NCBI GenBank assembly: GCA_002433025.1
Contig: DJGZ01000048.1
Span: 13,741 to 77,740 of the forward strand
DNA length: 64,000 nucleotides
Origin: Bacteroidales bacterium UBA5833
GTDB taxonomy: Bacteria; Bacteroidota; Bacteroidia; Bacteroidales; Lentimicrobiaceae
Direction of reading: 5' to 3'
Positions 1 through 8,471 of this stretch are shown one piece after another. The notes beneath the pieces were generated by a model, which worked only from the letters and a program-made list of their open reading frames with translations, had not been told where the DNA came from and searched no databases. Within the stretch, counting starts at the first letter, position 1. Every line of letters starts with the position of its first letter. A program made the position numbers and the translations under genes.

Positions 1-152
1 AAATTCATTTATGGATGTTAATTACAAATATAACAGATTGAGGCTAAAAATGCTTGGGAAAGCTGAATATTTTATTGGTTGTTAGCCGGGAAATTGGTTG
101 ATTTCCGGGGGACCAATGCTTAAAACTGCAATAGACATGCGTCAGGTTCAAT

Positions 153-806
153 TCAGCCGCCTTCCCATTCGGTAAGGAATTCAACCAGGAAAGTCTGCAT
201 GAACTCATGTCTCCGGCTTGCCATCCGGCGACCGGTTTCAGTATTCATTCGTTCTTTCAACAAAAGCAGTTTTTCATAGAAATGATTGAGGGTGGGCGCA
301 TCGCTTTTTCTGTATTTCTCTTTGTTCATGGTCATGTCCGGCGGGATTCCGGGATTGTACAGCTGCCTGTTTTTGTGGCCTCCGTAGTGAAACGCGCGGG
401 CAATGCCGATGGCTCCCATGGCGTCGAGGCGGTCGGCATCCTGCACCACAGATAATTCCGGCGACCGGAACGTTGCCCGTGTATTGCCTCCCCCGAACGA
501 AACATGCCGTATGATCATCTCTGCCTGCTGAATCACCGCTTCATCAACATGCTGGGATGTGAGAAAAGCCCTGGCCATGGCCGGACCAATTTCTTCATCT
601 CCGTCATGGAATTTGGCATCTGCTATATCGTGCAGCAATGCCCCGAGTTCTGCAACCAGTTTATTGCACGGTTCTGAGGCTGCAATGGTGCACGTATTTT
701 TCCATACCCGCTCAATGTGAAACCAGTCATGGCCGCCTTCAGCATCTTTCAATGTTTCTTTTACAAAGGCTATCGTATTGTTAATCAACGTTCTGTACTT
801 GTCCAT
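153..806 (-). CDS. HD-domain metal-dependent phosphohydrolase
   Basis: A 217-residue cytoplasmic protein of the HD superfamily, in the group of stand-alone hydrolases such as YedJ. The metal-binding signature is visible as H26 and H30, then the H59-D60 pair in ALLHDIAD, and a downstream acidic cluster VQDADRLDAMGAIG (D123, D125, D128) typical of this subgroup. Members hydrolyse phosphate esters, probably nucleotides; the substrate cannot be read from sequence. It starts with ATG at 806 and is a single gene on the minus strand, separated by 287 bp from folE upstream. No signal peptide or membrane segment. The family call is firm, the substrate unknown. Confidence 0.85.
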   Translation of the reverse strand: MDKYRTLINNTIAFVKETLKDAEGGHDWFHIERVWKNTCTIAASEPCNKLVAELGALLHDIADAKFHDGDEEIGPAMARAFLTSQHVDEAVIQQAEMIIRHVSFGGGNTRATFRSPELSVVQDADRLDAMGAIGIARAFHYGGHKNRQLYNPGIPPDMTMNKEKYRKSDAPTLNHFYEKLLLLKERMNTETGRRMASRRHEFMQTFLVEFLTEWEGG

Positions 807-1093
807 AGGAAAGATCAGCTTAGGTTGTCGGATAGGCTAATTTACAAAAAGGCAGGAAAACTACAGAGGATTTTGGGATGGAGTTTCTGAGTCAGATTGC
901 TGGCTATAATACGCATGAATGCGACGGAGCTTCACTAAACACCCCGGAAGGAATGACGTAATGGCTAAAGCTGAAAGGACAACCGGATACGGTTGATTAT
1001 AGTTCCGGATCAATGAAATGCAAATGCCGGCCTGATGAGCAGGGCCGGCATTCAGACAAAGCGAACGCACTGATCGGCTGATGGTGCCTGCTA

Positions 1094-1759
1094 TTAATTT
1101 CCGTGGAGCCTTGAGCCAATCAGATGAATGAACTCCGCACGGGTCTTGTCGATAAGAAACGCCCCGGTGAAGTCGGAAGTGGTGGTAACAGAATTCTGTT
1201 TCTGAATGCCACGCATGCTCATGCACATGTGCTGTGCTTCTATGACCACCGCAACACCGAGGGGTTTAAGGGTGCTCTGTATGCACTCCTTTATCTGGGT
1301 GGTGAGCCGCTCCTGAACCTGCAGGCGGCGTGCAAAGGCGTCAACAATTCTTGGTATCTTGCTTAATCCGACAATATAACCATTGGGGATATAAGCCACA
1401 TGCGCCCTGCCAAAGAACGGGATCATATGGTGCTCGCACATCGAATACACTTCTATGTCCTTCACCAGTACCATTTGTTTGTAATCTTCCTTAAACATTG
1501 CCGAGCGCAGGATATCCTCAGGATTCAGGTCATAACCATGCGTGAGGAACTGCATCGCTTTGGCCACACGTTCCGGGGTTTTCTCCAGGCCTTCCCTCGA
1601 AGGATCTTCCCCGATCAACTTAAGGATTTCCCTGTAATGACCGGCCAGTTTTTTGATGGTTTTCTGGTTGTACAAGTCACGTTTCTGGTATCCATCCTTG
1701 ATTTCATAATCATCCATCATGTTTTCGATGATCATGTCTTTCACAATTTCACTGCTCAT
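1094..1759 (-). CDS. folE: GTP cyclohydrolase I (type IA)
   Basis: Converts GTP to 7,8-dihydroneopterin triphosphate, the first step to folate, biopterin and the queuosine precursor. The 221-residue protein has the usual bacterial length and every expected motif: the zinc ligands C108 and H111 in MCEHHMIPFFG plus C179 in QHMCMSMRG, the GLSKIPRIVDAFARRLQVQERLT active-site stretch split over residues 131-153, and the C-terminal DFTGAF. Its start lies 12 bp after the stop of the pterin-synthase gene on the same strand, so the two are probably one transcript and act one after the other: this enzyme makes the substrate of its neighbour. Confidence 0.97.
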   Translation of the reverse strand: MSSEIVKDMIIENMMDDYEIKDGYQKRDLYNQKTIKKLAGHYREILKLIGEDPSREGLEKTPERVAKAMQFLTHGYDLNPEDILRSAMFKEDYKQMVLVKDIEVYSMCEHHMIPFFGRAHVAYIPNGYIVGLSKIPRIVDAFARRLQVQERLTTQIKECIQSTLKPLGVAVVIEAQHMCMSMRGIQKQNSVTTTSDFTGAFLIDKTRAEFIHLIGSRLHGN

Positions 1760-1771
1760 ATTTAGTGTTTT

Positions 1772-2185
1772 TTAATTTCCGAAATATTCAACAAAGTTTC
1801 TTTCAGTTTCGAAGAGTTTTATGCAATGCAGGCGGGCGCCGGTATCGATGATTGGTTTTTCAAGCTGCTCCCAGATAGCAATGGCCAGGTTTTCGGTTGA
1901 TGCAAGCTTTCCGGCCATGAAATCAACTTCAAGGTTCACATTCTTATGGTCCAGTTTGTCAACAACAAACTGGTTGATGATTTTGCTGAGATCTTTCAGA
2001 TTGATCAGAAAGCCTGTTTCCGGGTCAACCGGTCCTTTTACAGTTACAAAAAGTTCGTAATTGTGCCCGTGCCAGTTAGGGTTTGAGCATTTTCCGAAAA
2101 TTTCAAGGTTCTTTTCATCGCTGTATTCGGCTCTGAAGAGACGGTGCGCGGCATTAAAGTGTTCTTTGCGGGTGATAAAAATCAT
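1772..2185 (-). CDS. 6-pyruvoyl-tetrahydropterin synthase / QueD family
   Basis: A 137-residue T-fold enzyme that acts on dihydroneopterin triphosphate. The start at ATG 2185 gives the family's normal N-terminus (MIFITRKEHFNAAHRL); the open frame extends 27 codons upstream but that part is low-complexity and not family-like. Zinc ligands are H14, H39 and H41, with catalytic C33 and the D79-H80 pair. The cysteine is spaced CxxxxxHGH (CSNPNWHGH), the spacing of true pyruvoyl-tetrahydropterin synthases (PTPS-II), whereas QueD enzymes for queuosine have CxxxHGH. So it may make a tetrahydrobiopterin-type pterin, although database pipelines would probably label it QueD. It is probably co-transcribed with folE. 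Confidence 0.9.
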   Translation of the reverse strand: MIFITRKEHFNAAHRLFRAEYSDEKNLEIFGKCSNPNWHGHNYELFVTVKGPVDPETGFLINLKDLSKIINQFVVDKLDHKNVNLEVDFMAGKLASTENLAIAIWEQLEKPIIDTGARLHCIKLFETERNFVEYFGN

Positions 2186-2286
2186 GGGTTTTCGGTTGTT
2201 TTGCCGGAAATTGTTGAAGCTTAACTTGTTTAATAAATTTAAACGAAAATTAAACAAAAAGTTCACTTAAAAGTTCAAAACAAGCC

Positions 2287-2312
2287 GGAATTCAAGAATA
2301 AACCTGAATTCC
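2287..2312 (-). terminator. Hairpin between AtpI-like gene and pterin pair
   Basis: An 8-bp perfect inverted repeat (GGAATTCA at 2287-2294, TGAATTCC at 2305-2312) with a 10-nt loop, lying just after the stop of the membrane-protein gene at 2328. On the minus strand it is followed by GGCTTGTTTTG, only moderately T-rich. It may end the porW/bactofilin/atpZ transcript; weak as a terminator. Confidence 0.35.
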
Positions 2313-2327
2313 ATTCACCGGTATCAG

Positions 2328-2723
2328 CTATTCTCCGCCGTGCTTGCTTTTCCGGGTAAGTGTCAGAAACTGGTAAACTTCGAAAATGGTAAAGATCAGG
2401 TAAATGAAAAAAAAGCCGAGGATAAACCTTACGGCATCTTCACGGTTGAGGAAAGCATAACTGAGTATGATTGCCAGATACAGCGCCATTCTCAGCACGG
2501 TGTGGCTCATGAAGCCGGTAACAAAGCCGGATGTTCCCGATACGGCTTTTTTCTTCAGCAGATAATATGAAATCAGGGAGACCGACATAAAGAAAACCAA
2601 TACGAAGGGAAGTGCCGGACTAAGGTACTGGGGTGCAGCCAGAAAAGCAGCAAGCATAAGTATGCCGGAAGCTGCGGTAATCAGCAGTAATTTCTTGAGA
2701 TAGGGATAGTTGCCTGTGCTCAT
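2328..2723 (-). CDS. Small four-TM membrane protein, AtpI-like position
   Basis: A 131-residue integral membrane protein with four hydrophobic segments (about residues 10-30, 36-54, 75-90 and 98-120) and a charged C-terminus ending in KHGGE. No catalytic motif is visible. Its start overlaps the atpZ stop by 4 bp (ATGA-type), so the two are translationally coupled. In many Bacteroidota a protein of this size sits between atpZ and atpB, ahead of the F0F1 ATP synthase genes, and may help ATP synthase assembly or Mg2+ supply; here the next gene is a pterin synthase and no atp gene follows. Function inferred from position only. Confidence 0.6.
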   Translation of the reverse strand: MSTGNYPYLKKLLLITAASGILMLAAFLAAPQYLSPALPFVLVFFMSVSLISYYLLKKKAVSGTSGFVTGFMSHTVLRMALYLAIILSYAFLNREDAVRFILGFFFIYLIFTIFEVYQFLTLTRKSKHGGE

Positions 2724-2959
2724 CTTTCTTTGTCTTTGTAGTTGACTTCTTTAACAAGCAACCAGATGGCGCCGCCAACGGCAAGCAGGGAAAGAAATAA
2801 CGTAAATACCGGGAATTTAATATTCAGCAGTTGATCGGCTTTAAAGCCGCCGAATGCGCCGGCTGCTATTATGATACCCATTTGCAGGGCAATGGCGGAA
2901 TACCTGGCGTAAGAAGCCAGTGGATTCCCGTTTTTATTATTGTTGTTCGGCCTCGGCAT
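2720..2959 (-). CDS. atpZ: AtpZ/AtpI family protein
   Basis: A 79-residue protein with two membrane segments (about residues 20-38 and 44-63) and the family pattern of a small-residue-rich first helix (MGIIIAAGAFGGFKADQLL) followed by a second helix and a short charged tail. AtpZ/AtpI proteins accompany F0F1 ATP synthase and have been linked to c-ring assembly and Mg2+/Ca2+ supply. The start at 2959 is chosen because the longer frame only reads through the end of the bactofilin gene; it overlaps that gene by 23 bp, which points to coupled translation. Here the ATP synthase genes themselves are absent from the neighbourhood. Confidence 0.8.
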   Translation of the reverse strand: MPRPNNNNKNGNPLASYARYSAIALQMGIIIAAGAFGGFKADQLLNIKFPVFTLFLSLLAVGGAIWLLVKEVNYKDKER

Positions 2960-3332
2960 AATGCTGAGCCGGGATGGTATCAGGGGTATTGGTATCCATC
3001 CGGCAAGTGCCCGTAAATCTTGCCCCCGGTTCAATGGCAAGTTTGTCGGTCATGATTTCGCCGTTCACCAGGGCGGTTGCCTTGAAAGAGAGCAGTTCCT
3101 TTACCCTGATGGTTCCGTTTACCTTTCCTTCGATATCTGCGTTGATGCAGATAATATCGCCTTCAACGGTTCCGGTAGAACCCAGAATCACCTTCCCTCC
3201 GGCAGTAACAGTTCCTTTCAGTGTACCGTCAATCCTGATATTGCCATTCGATTCAATATCGCCGGTAATGAAAGTTCCTGACTGGATCAGGTTTGCGGAT
3301 TGCGGAGGTTCAGGTAGTGTATTTTTTGCCAT
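2937..3332 (-). CDS. Bactofilin (polymer-forming cytoskeletal protein)
   Basis: A 131-residue protein with a central right-handed beta-helix (DUF583) core, about residues 18-105, made of repeated hydrophobic strands (FITGDIESNGNIRIDGTLKG, VILGSTGTVEGDIICINADI, and so on), flanked by short disordered, proline-containing tails. Bactofilins polymerise without nucleotide into filaments that scaffold cell-wall or polar machinery. ATG at 3332 is preferred over the GTG one codon earlier. It lies 47 bp after porW/sprE on the same strand, so the T9SS lipoprotein, the bactofilin and the atpZ pair are likely one operon, a combination also seen in other Bacteroidota as I recall. Confidence 0.92.
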   Translation of the reverse strand: MAKNTLPEPPQSANLIQSGTFITGDIESNGNIRIDGTLKGTVTAGGKVILGSTGTVEGDIICINADIEGKVNGTIRVKELLSFKATALVNGEIMTDKLAIEPGARFTGTCRMDTNTPDTIPAQHYAEAEQQ

Positions 3333-3379
3333 CACAATTGGTTTATTAACTGCTAATTTCGGATATATTCTTTCAGAGA

Positions 3380-6082
3380 TTACTTTTTCAGGTAATTTTT
3401 TTCAAAGAACTGCTTGTAGGCGGCTGTATTTTTTTCCCTGAAGAACACCGGGTAGTTTTCGGCTGAAATCAGGAATTGTTCAAATGTACCTTCTTTCATA
3501 CCTGAAAAGACATAAGTGTCTTCCTTGATGCCGTTGAAATATCTCATGGCTTTGTCAAGTTCGTTGAAACTGCTGATGGTAATCATCTGTCTGCTGTTAT
3601 CAAGAAGCACGCTGTTTACCTGAAGCCCTTCCACGCTGTAGTTCTTTATGTTGAAGTCCGAAATCCTGACTTTGGTACCGTAAACATTCACTGAGGCGCC
3701 ATCTACAATCAGTGCATAGAAATGGGTGGCCCCGGGATTGAACTTATACATGCTGAGGTCGAGCGGTTTTTCGGTCTTTTCCTCTTCTTCCTTCGCGGAG
3801 GCTCCGGATGAGGAAGCGCCGGGGCTGCTTTCGCCGAGCAACCTCCGGGCAAAGTCAACAATATCGCTGCCGGGATATTCGGCTACCAGCTTATTCAGTT
3901 CAACCCTCATGGTGTCCTGATTTTCCGTTTTTCCGAGCGATACCGCCCTGATAAATGCGAACTTGGGTGAAAGCGATTCGTCCTGGTAGTTGGCGAGCGC
4001 GTCGTTGCTGTATATGATGGCGGTACGGTATTGCCCCCTGTTGAAAGCCAGGTATGTTTCTTCATACAGGGATCTTACCCGGTTCAGTGCAGCTTCCAGT
4101 TCAAGGTTGTAATTGGGGTCGATCAGGATTTTTGCATAATCGCTGTCGGGGTATTTGCTGATGATGGCATCCTTGTAACGGTTCATCTCCGCTTCGTTGC
4201 CCAGGTCCCTGTTTATCCTGTACAGGTGGTAATTGGCCTGCAAGGCGCTTTCGTTTTCGGGGAATCTTGTATTGAGCTGCGAAAGCACTTCGGCAGCCCT
4301 GTTTTTATCAAACAGCTCCTCGAGGTAAATAATACCGGCATTAAACAAAGCAGTGGCTATCTGCTGATTACTTGCTTCGATACTCTCTGGTGTAAAAGGA
4401 AGGCCTTTCAGGTAAGTATCGCGGCTTTTAAAATCAGCTCCGCCTTTTCCCCCACCTTTACCACCGGCCAGTGTATCTGAAGGGGTCAGTTCGCTGCCAT
4501 CGTCGGCAAACTGATCGGTCATCACCTCCCGTTTGTTACTGAGCCTCCAGTTGTCTTCGAGCCTGCGCCTGCCCCATTTTCTTGTAAATTCACTGAAACC
4601 CATGCTGATGGCCGTAGGGTTGTAAAAATACCAACCGCCTCCGCCAAGGGCAGAAGTGCCGCGTGTCGGGTCAACGATTTGCCTGGTCTGAAGACTGGCG
4701 CCGGCCATTTCCTGCAAACGCTCTTCTTCTTCACGTTTTTTTCGTTCCTCTTCTTTTCTGGTGTATTCCGCGATTGCCTTGTCAATAATGGCAAGCCGTT
4801 CGGCTTCGGGTAACGCGGCCAGATGCTGCAAACTGTCCTGAATATAAACGACCTGCAGGTTCTCAACCAGACGGGTAAGGATTTCGGTTTTGGTTTCTAT
4901 CTTTCCGGCATCCGGGAAATCCTTCGGCAGTGACATCAGGGTTGTGTCGTAGTAGGCCTGGGCATTGCGGTAATCTTTTCTGGCGAAATAGATATCGGCA
5001 AGCCGCAGCGAAGAAATCGACTTCTGGTAGTCATTGGAAAAACTGGTGGCAACGGATTTCCTGAGGTGGCTGATTCCGAGGGTGTCATTTTTGTCCTTAA
5101 GGGCGATGTCGGCCAGCGCATAGTAAATCTGATCCTGGAAATCCTTGTTTTTCATGTCCCTAAGCATCTTTTCAAGCTCTCTGACAATGAGTCTCCTGTC
5201 TCCGGTATTGGCATTGTAAACCCTGGCCAGGTTGATGCGGGCGTTAAATGCCATCTCGAATGAAGCGGGGCTTTTCAGGACTTTGGTAAAATATTCTCCT
5301 GCCCGGCTGTCTTTGCCTTCGGTCTGATATATCTGCGCTAATATATAATTGAGCCTTGTTTTCAGTTTGGCGTTGCTGTTCAGGGGAATGGCTTTTTCAA
5401 TCTGTTCCCTGGCCTGGCTCAGCTTTCCCTGGGCAATATACATATCGGCATAAACAAGCGGCAATTCTCTTCTGACAGTCCAGGGGAGCAATGTTTTTGC
5501 CGACTCGGCGGTAAGCTCATCCAGAACAGTGATTGCTTTGTCGTATTGCTTCTGCTGCTTGTAGGTTTTTCCCAGCCAGAGCCTGGCTTCATAACGCACC
5601 GGATCGTAGTTGTACTGGCGGTTAACATATTCGAAAGCCCTCCGGGCGGCATTATAGTCCTGTTTGTAAAAGTTGGCTTTGCCAATCAGCATATAACTCC
5701 GGACAACCCATCTGACATGTTCTTTTTTATCGAAAAACATCGAATGGCGCTGGATAACCTTCGAAGCCTTTTCGATAGCCCTGTCCATATTCGGATTTAT
5801 TGTCTGGGCATTGCTTTCAGTACCATAATTATAAATCTGTAAAACGGAAGCATAATTATCCTTGGCGTTTTTCCGCAGATCGGCAGCGCCTTCCTTCAGG
5901 CTTTCATTGCCATTCCAGTAGGCATTATAATGTGCGGTAAGGTTATGATATGCCCTCCTGGTGAATGTATTCTTTTTTGTAGAACAGGCGGAAATCAAAA
6001 CGGTAAGCAGCAGTGCCCAGAAGGCAACTGGTCGCAGGTTTACGGTATTTGCAGTCAAGGAAATGCGGGTTTTCAGTTTCAC
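3380..6082 (-). CDS. porW: T9SS TPR lipoprotein PorW/SprE
   Basis: A 900-residue lipoprotein: an N-terminal hydrophobic segment ends in the lipobox LISAC with C33 as the lipidated residue. The next 700 residues are degenerate tetratricopeptide repeats (for example ARRAFEYVNRQYNYD, YDKAITVLDELTAES, AAEVLSQLNTRFPENESA), interrupted at about 445-600 by a charged, glycine-rich linker; the C-terminal 150 residues form a separate non-TPR domain. Length and layout fit SprE of Flavobacterium and PorW of Porphyromonas, needed for T9SS secretion and proposed to link the GldKLMN core to the outer-membrane translocon. The start codon is GTG at 6082, 21 nt after a TATTTTTG promoter element. It heads an operon with bactofilin and atpZ. 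Confidence 0.85.
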   Translation of the reverse strand: MKLKTRISLTANTVNLRPVAFWALLLTVLISACSTKKNTFTRRAYHNLTAHYNAYWNGNESLKEGAADLRKNAKDNYASVLQIYNYGTESNAQTINPNMDRAIEKASKVIQRHSMFFDKKEHVRWVVRSYMLIGKANFYKQDYNAARRAFEYVNRQYNYDPVRYEARLWLGKTYKQQKQYDKAITVLDELTAESAKTLLPWTVRRELPLVYADMYIAQGKLSQAREQIEKAIPLNSNAKLKTRLNYILAQIYQTEGKDSRAGEYFTKVLKSPASFEMAFNARINLARVYNANTGDRRLIVRELEKMLRDMKNKDFQDQIYYALADIALKDKNDTLGISHLRKSVATSFSNDYQKSISSLRLADIYFARKDYRNAQAYYDTTLMSLPKDFPDAGKIETKTEILTRLVENLQVVYIQDSLQHLAALPEAERLAIIDKAIAEYTRKEEERKKREEEERLQEMAGASLQTRQIVDPTRGTSALGGGGWYFYNPTAISMGFSEFTRKWGRRRLEDNWRLSNKREVMTDQFADDGSELTPSDTLAGGKGGGKGGADFKSRDTYLKGLPFTPESIEASNQQIATALFNAGIIYLEELFDKNRAAEVLSQLNTRFPENESALQANYHLYRINRDLGNEAEMNRYKDAIISKYPDSDYAKILIDPNYNLELEAALNRVRSLYEETYLAFNRGQYRTAIIYSNDALANYQDESLSPKFAFIRAVSLGKTENQDTMRVELNKLVAEYPGSDIVDFARRLLGESSPGASSSGASAKEEEEKTEKPLDLSMYKFNPGATHFYALIVDGASVNVYGTKVRISDFNIKNYSVEGLQVNSVLLDNSRQMITISSFNELDKAMRYFNGIKEDTYVFSGMKEGTFEQFLISAENYPVFFREKNTAAYKQFFEKNYLKK

Positions 6083-6102
6083 TATAAATAACTGATAATT
6101 TG

Positions 6103-6110
6103 CAAAAATA
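6103..6110 (-). promoter_or_regulatory. -7 element for porW/sprE operon
   Basis: Read on the minus strand this is TATTTTTG, an exact match to the Bacteroidota -7 consensus TAnnTTTG. It sits 21 nt before the GTG start at 6082. A TTG triplet (CAA at 6133-6135 on the plus strand) lies 22 nt upstream, close to the usual -33 spacing. Confidence 0.5.
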
Positions 6111-6312
6111 TTTTATTTTTTTGAAACGGCCCCAAAACTCAGTAAATAAACCGTTTCCTTTTTTGCACAGGACAGACAGATGTCTTTATCCGGCCGTTAA
6201 TCCGGCAGTACTTTTTGGAAGTATTCATCCATGAATCAGGGAATAAATTAGCCGGGTATCTGGTTTTTTCCGATATTTGTGCCCGCAAATTCAAGTTGAT
6301 AAAATCCCGGTT

Positions 6313-7224
6313 ATGGCTTCCTTCAGGAGAACCTCCGATAGTAATGACGAGCGTAAAGTCCGCTGGTATCATAAGCTGAGGGATAAATACAGGCTGGTTA
6401 TTCTCAATGAAGACACTTTTGAAGAGAAATTGTCATTCAAACTTTCGCGCCTGAATGTGTTTGTTGTAACAGGGACACTTGCCATTATTCTGATTTTCCT
6501 CACCACCTATCTCATCGCCTTTACCCCCTTGCGCGAGTATATTCCCGGGTACAGTAGTGCAAACCTGCAGAAAGACTTATATGAATTGCAGGTAAGAACC
6601 GATTCAATCGGGGAAGCCCTGAAAAACCGTGATCTTTATATTTCTAACCTCAAGAGCCTGCTCTCAGGCGAGGTAGTTCCAGTGCCGGATCAGCCGGCAG
6701 TTCAGGCTGATTCATTGGTCAGGTCAGGTTATTCCAGAATCAGCAACCTCAGGTCTAAAGAAGATTCAATGCTGAGAAAGGAATATGAACAGGAGAACCT
6801 TTATAACCTGAATGTTGATTCCAGGTCTTCGCAGCGGCAGAATACGCCCGTCAGCAAACTCAACTTTTATACGCCCGTAAAGGGCATAGTTACAAACCGG
6901 TTTGATGCTTCCAGGCGGCATTACGGCATTGACATCGCTACCCGGCAAAACGAGGCAGTAAAGGCTGCATACGATGGCGTGGTGTTTTTCTCGGAATGGA
7001 CGGCAGAAACCGGAAATGTTATTGCGATACAGCATTCAGGGGCGGTAATCACTGTTTACAAGCACAACTCCGTGCTTTTGCGCAAACAGGGCGCTTACGT
7101 GCGTGCCGGAGAGTCCATTGCGATCATAGGGAATACCGGTGAATATTCAACCGGGCCTCATCTGCATTTTGAATTGTGGATCAACAGTTCACCGGTTGAT
7201 CCTGAGAAATATCTTACTTTCTGA
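6313..7224 (+). CDS. M23 (LytM-type) peptidoglycan endopeptidase, membrane-anchored
   Basis: A 303-residue protein that probably cuts or regulates cutting of peptidoglycan cross-links in the periplasm. Residues 1-45 are basic and cytoplasmic, 46-70 form one membrane segment, about 80-165 are coiled-coil-like, and 183-303 form the LytM domain. Zinc-site residues are present: H203 and D207 in HYGIDIA and H283/H285 in GPHLHFEL, so it is likely catalytically active. The ATG at 6313 is preferred because the 12 upstream codons are not family-like. The stop is 7 bp before dxr, so the two are probably co-transcribed, a pairing common in Bacteroidota. Confidence 0.9.
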   Translation: MASFRRTSDSNDERKVRWYHKLRDKYRLVILNEDTFEEKLSFKLSRLNVFVVTGTLAIILIFLTTYLIAFTPLREYIPGYSSANLQKDLYELQVRTDSIGEALKNRDLYISNLKSLLSGEVVPVPDQPAVQADSLVRSGYSRISNLRSKEDSMLRKEYEQENLYNLNVDSRSSQRQNTPVSKLNFYTPVKGIVTNRFDASRRHYGIDIATRQNEAVKAAYDGVVFFSEWTAETGNVIAIQHSGAVITVYKHNSVLLRKQGAYVRAGESIAIIGNTGEYSTGPHLHFELWINSSPVDPEKYLTF

Positions 7225-7231
7225 CAAGCTG

Positions 7232-8416
7232 ATGCCGGTAATTACGAAAAAGAAAAATCTGGCCATTCTGGGTTCTACAGGTTCCATTGGGTCGCAAGCC
7301 CTGGACGTGGTAAGAAGACAATCCGGGCAATTTTGCGTTGAGGTGCTTTCGGCGCAAAACAATGCTTCCCTGCTGATCGAGCAGGCTGTTGAGTTCAGGC
7401 CTGATGCAGTTGTTATCGGTGCTGAACACCTTTACCAGAAGGTTGCTTCGGCGCTTCAGCCTATTGATATCAAGGTTTATACCGGTGCAGATGCGCTGGA
7501 ACAGGTGATAGCGATGGAATCCATTGATATGGTGCTGATTGCCCTGGTCGGATATGCCGGACTTCGACCCACGATTGCTGCCATTGAAGCCGGCAAACAG
7601 ATCGCCATAGCCAATAAGGAAGCCTTTGTGGTTGCCGGTGAGCTGGTGACCTCCCTTGCCAGGGAAAAAGGGGTTAACCTTTATCCGGTAGATTCTGAGC
7701 ACTCGGCGATATTCCAGTGCCTGGCCGGTGAATTTCACAACCCTGTGGAAAAGATCTATCTGACAGCATCAGGCGGACCATTCAGGGGAAAGGACAAACA
7801 ATACTTAGAGCAGGTTACAAAAACCCAGGCCCTGAAGCATCCCAACTGGACCATGGGATGCAAAATAACCATTGATTCAGCAACCCTGATGAATAAGGGA
7901 CTGGAAGTAATTGAAGCAAAATGGCTCTTCGGGCTTGGGGCGGACCAGATCGATGTGGTCGTGCACCCGCAATCCATTATCCACAGCATGGTGCAGTTCG
8001 GTGATGGCTCAATAAAGGCACAGTTGGGGCTTCCGGATATGCGCCTGCCGATTCAGTATGCCCTTTCTTATCCGCAGCGCTTCACGTCTGATTATCCCCG
8101 GTTTGATTTTCTGAGTCATCCCGGGCTTACTTTTGAACAACCAGACCGGGAAAATTTCCGCTGTCTCGATCTGGCTTACAATGCAATGAAGTCCGGTGGT
8201 AATATGCCTTGCATTCTGAATGCAGCCAATGAGGTCGCCGTTAATGCCTTCCTGAAGGACCAACTAAAATTTCTTCAGATCCCCGACATTATCGAAGCTT
8301 GTATGTACAGGGTGGGATTTAACCGTAATCCTGATTTTTCGGTGTATTCAGAAACCGATCGGGAAACAAGGCGGATTGCCGGGGAAATAATCGGTAATCA
8401 GTTGGTGTCAGGCTGA
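7232..8416 (+). CDS. dxr: 1-deoxy-D-xylulose-5-phosphate reductoisomerase
   Basis: Catalyses the NADPH-dependent conversion of DXP to 2-C-methyl-D-erythritol 4-phosphate, the committed step of the MEP isoprenoid pathway. The 394-residue protein has the normal length. Visible motifs: the Rossmann NADPH site GSTGSIGSQALDVV near the N-terminus, ANKEAFV, the metal/substrate site VDSEHSA, the flexible-loop TASGGPF, and the HPNWTMGCKITIDSATLMNKG block. The ATG at 7232 is chosen because it gives the standard N-terminus; the open frame upstream merely overlaps the M23 gene. No active-site residue appears lost. This genome region also carries a mevalonate-pathway operon at 32-37 kb. Confidence 0.97.
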   Translation: MPVITKKKNLAILGSTGSIGSQALDVVRRQSGQFCVEVLSAQNNASLLIEQAVEFRPDAVVIGAEHLYQKVASALQPIDIKVYTGADALEQVIAMESIDMVLIALVGYAGLRPTIAAIEAGKQIAIANKEAFVVAGELVTSLAREKGVNLYPVDSEHSAIFQCLAGEFHNPVEKIYLTASGGPFRGKDKQYLEQVTKTQALKHPNWTMGCKITIDSATLMNKGLEVIEAKWLFGLGADQIDVVVHPQSIIHSMVQFGDGSIKAQLGLPDMRLPIQYALSYPQRFTSDYPRFDFLSHPGLTFEQPDRENFRCLDLAYNAMKSGGNMPCILNAANEVAVNAFLKDQLKFLQIPDIIEACMYRVGFNRNPDFSVYSETDRETRRIAGEIIGNQLVSG

Positions 8417-8428
8417 ACCTAAAACATG

Positions 8429-8436
8429 TATTTTTG
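8429..8436 (+). promoter_or_regulatory. -7 element for rseP
   Basis: TATTTTTG matches the Bacteroidota -7 consensus TAnnTTTG and lies 36 nt before the rseP start, between dxr and rseP. A TTG at 8402-8404 lies 24 nt upstream, slightly longer than ideal. Confidence 0.45.
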
Positions 8437-8471
8437 TTACACTCATTCATTTTTTATTCTGACCTCAAAGT

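Noticed and set aside
1..152. Possible end of a gene at the left edge
   Set aside because: Each of the three plus-strand frames meets a stop within the first 90 bases and the reading is not protein-like.
861..1226. 121-codon open frame on the minus strand beside folE
   Set aside because: It overlaps the 3' end of folE in another frame and has a composition without protein-family character; a shadow of folE.
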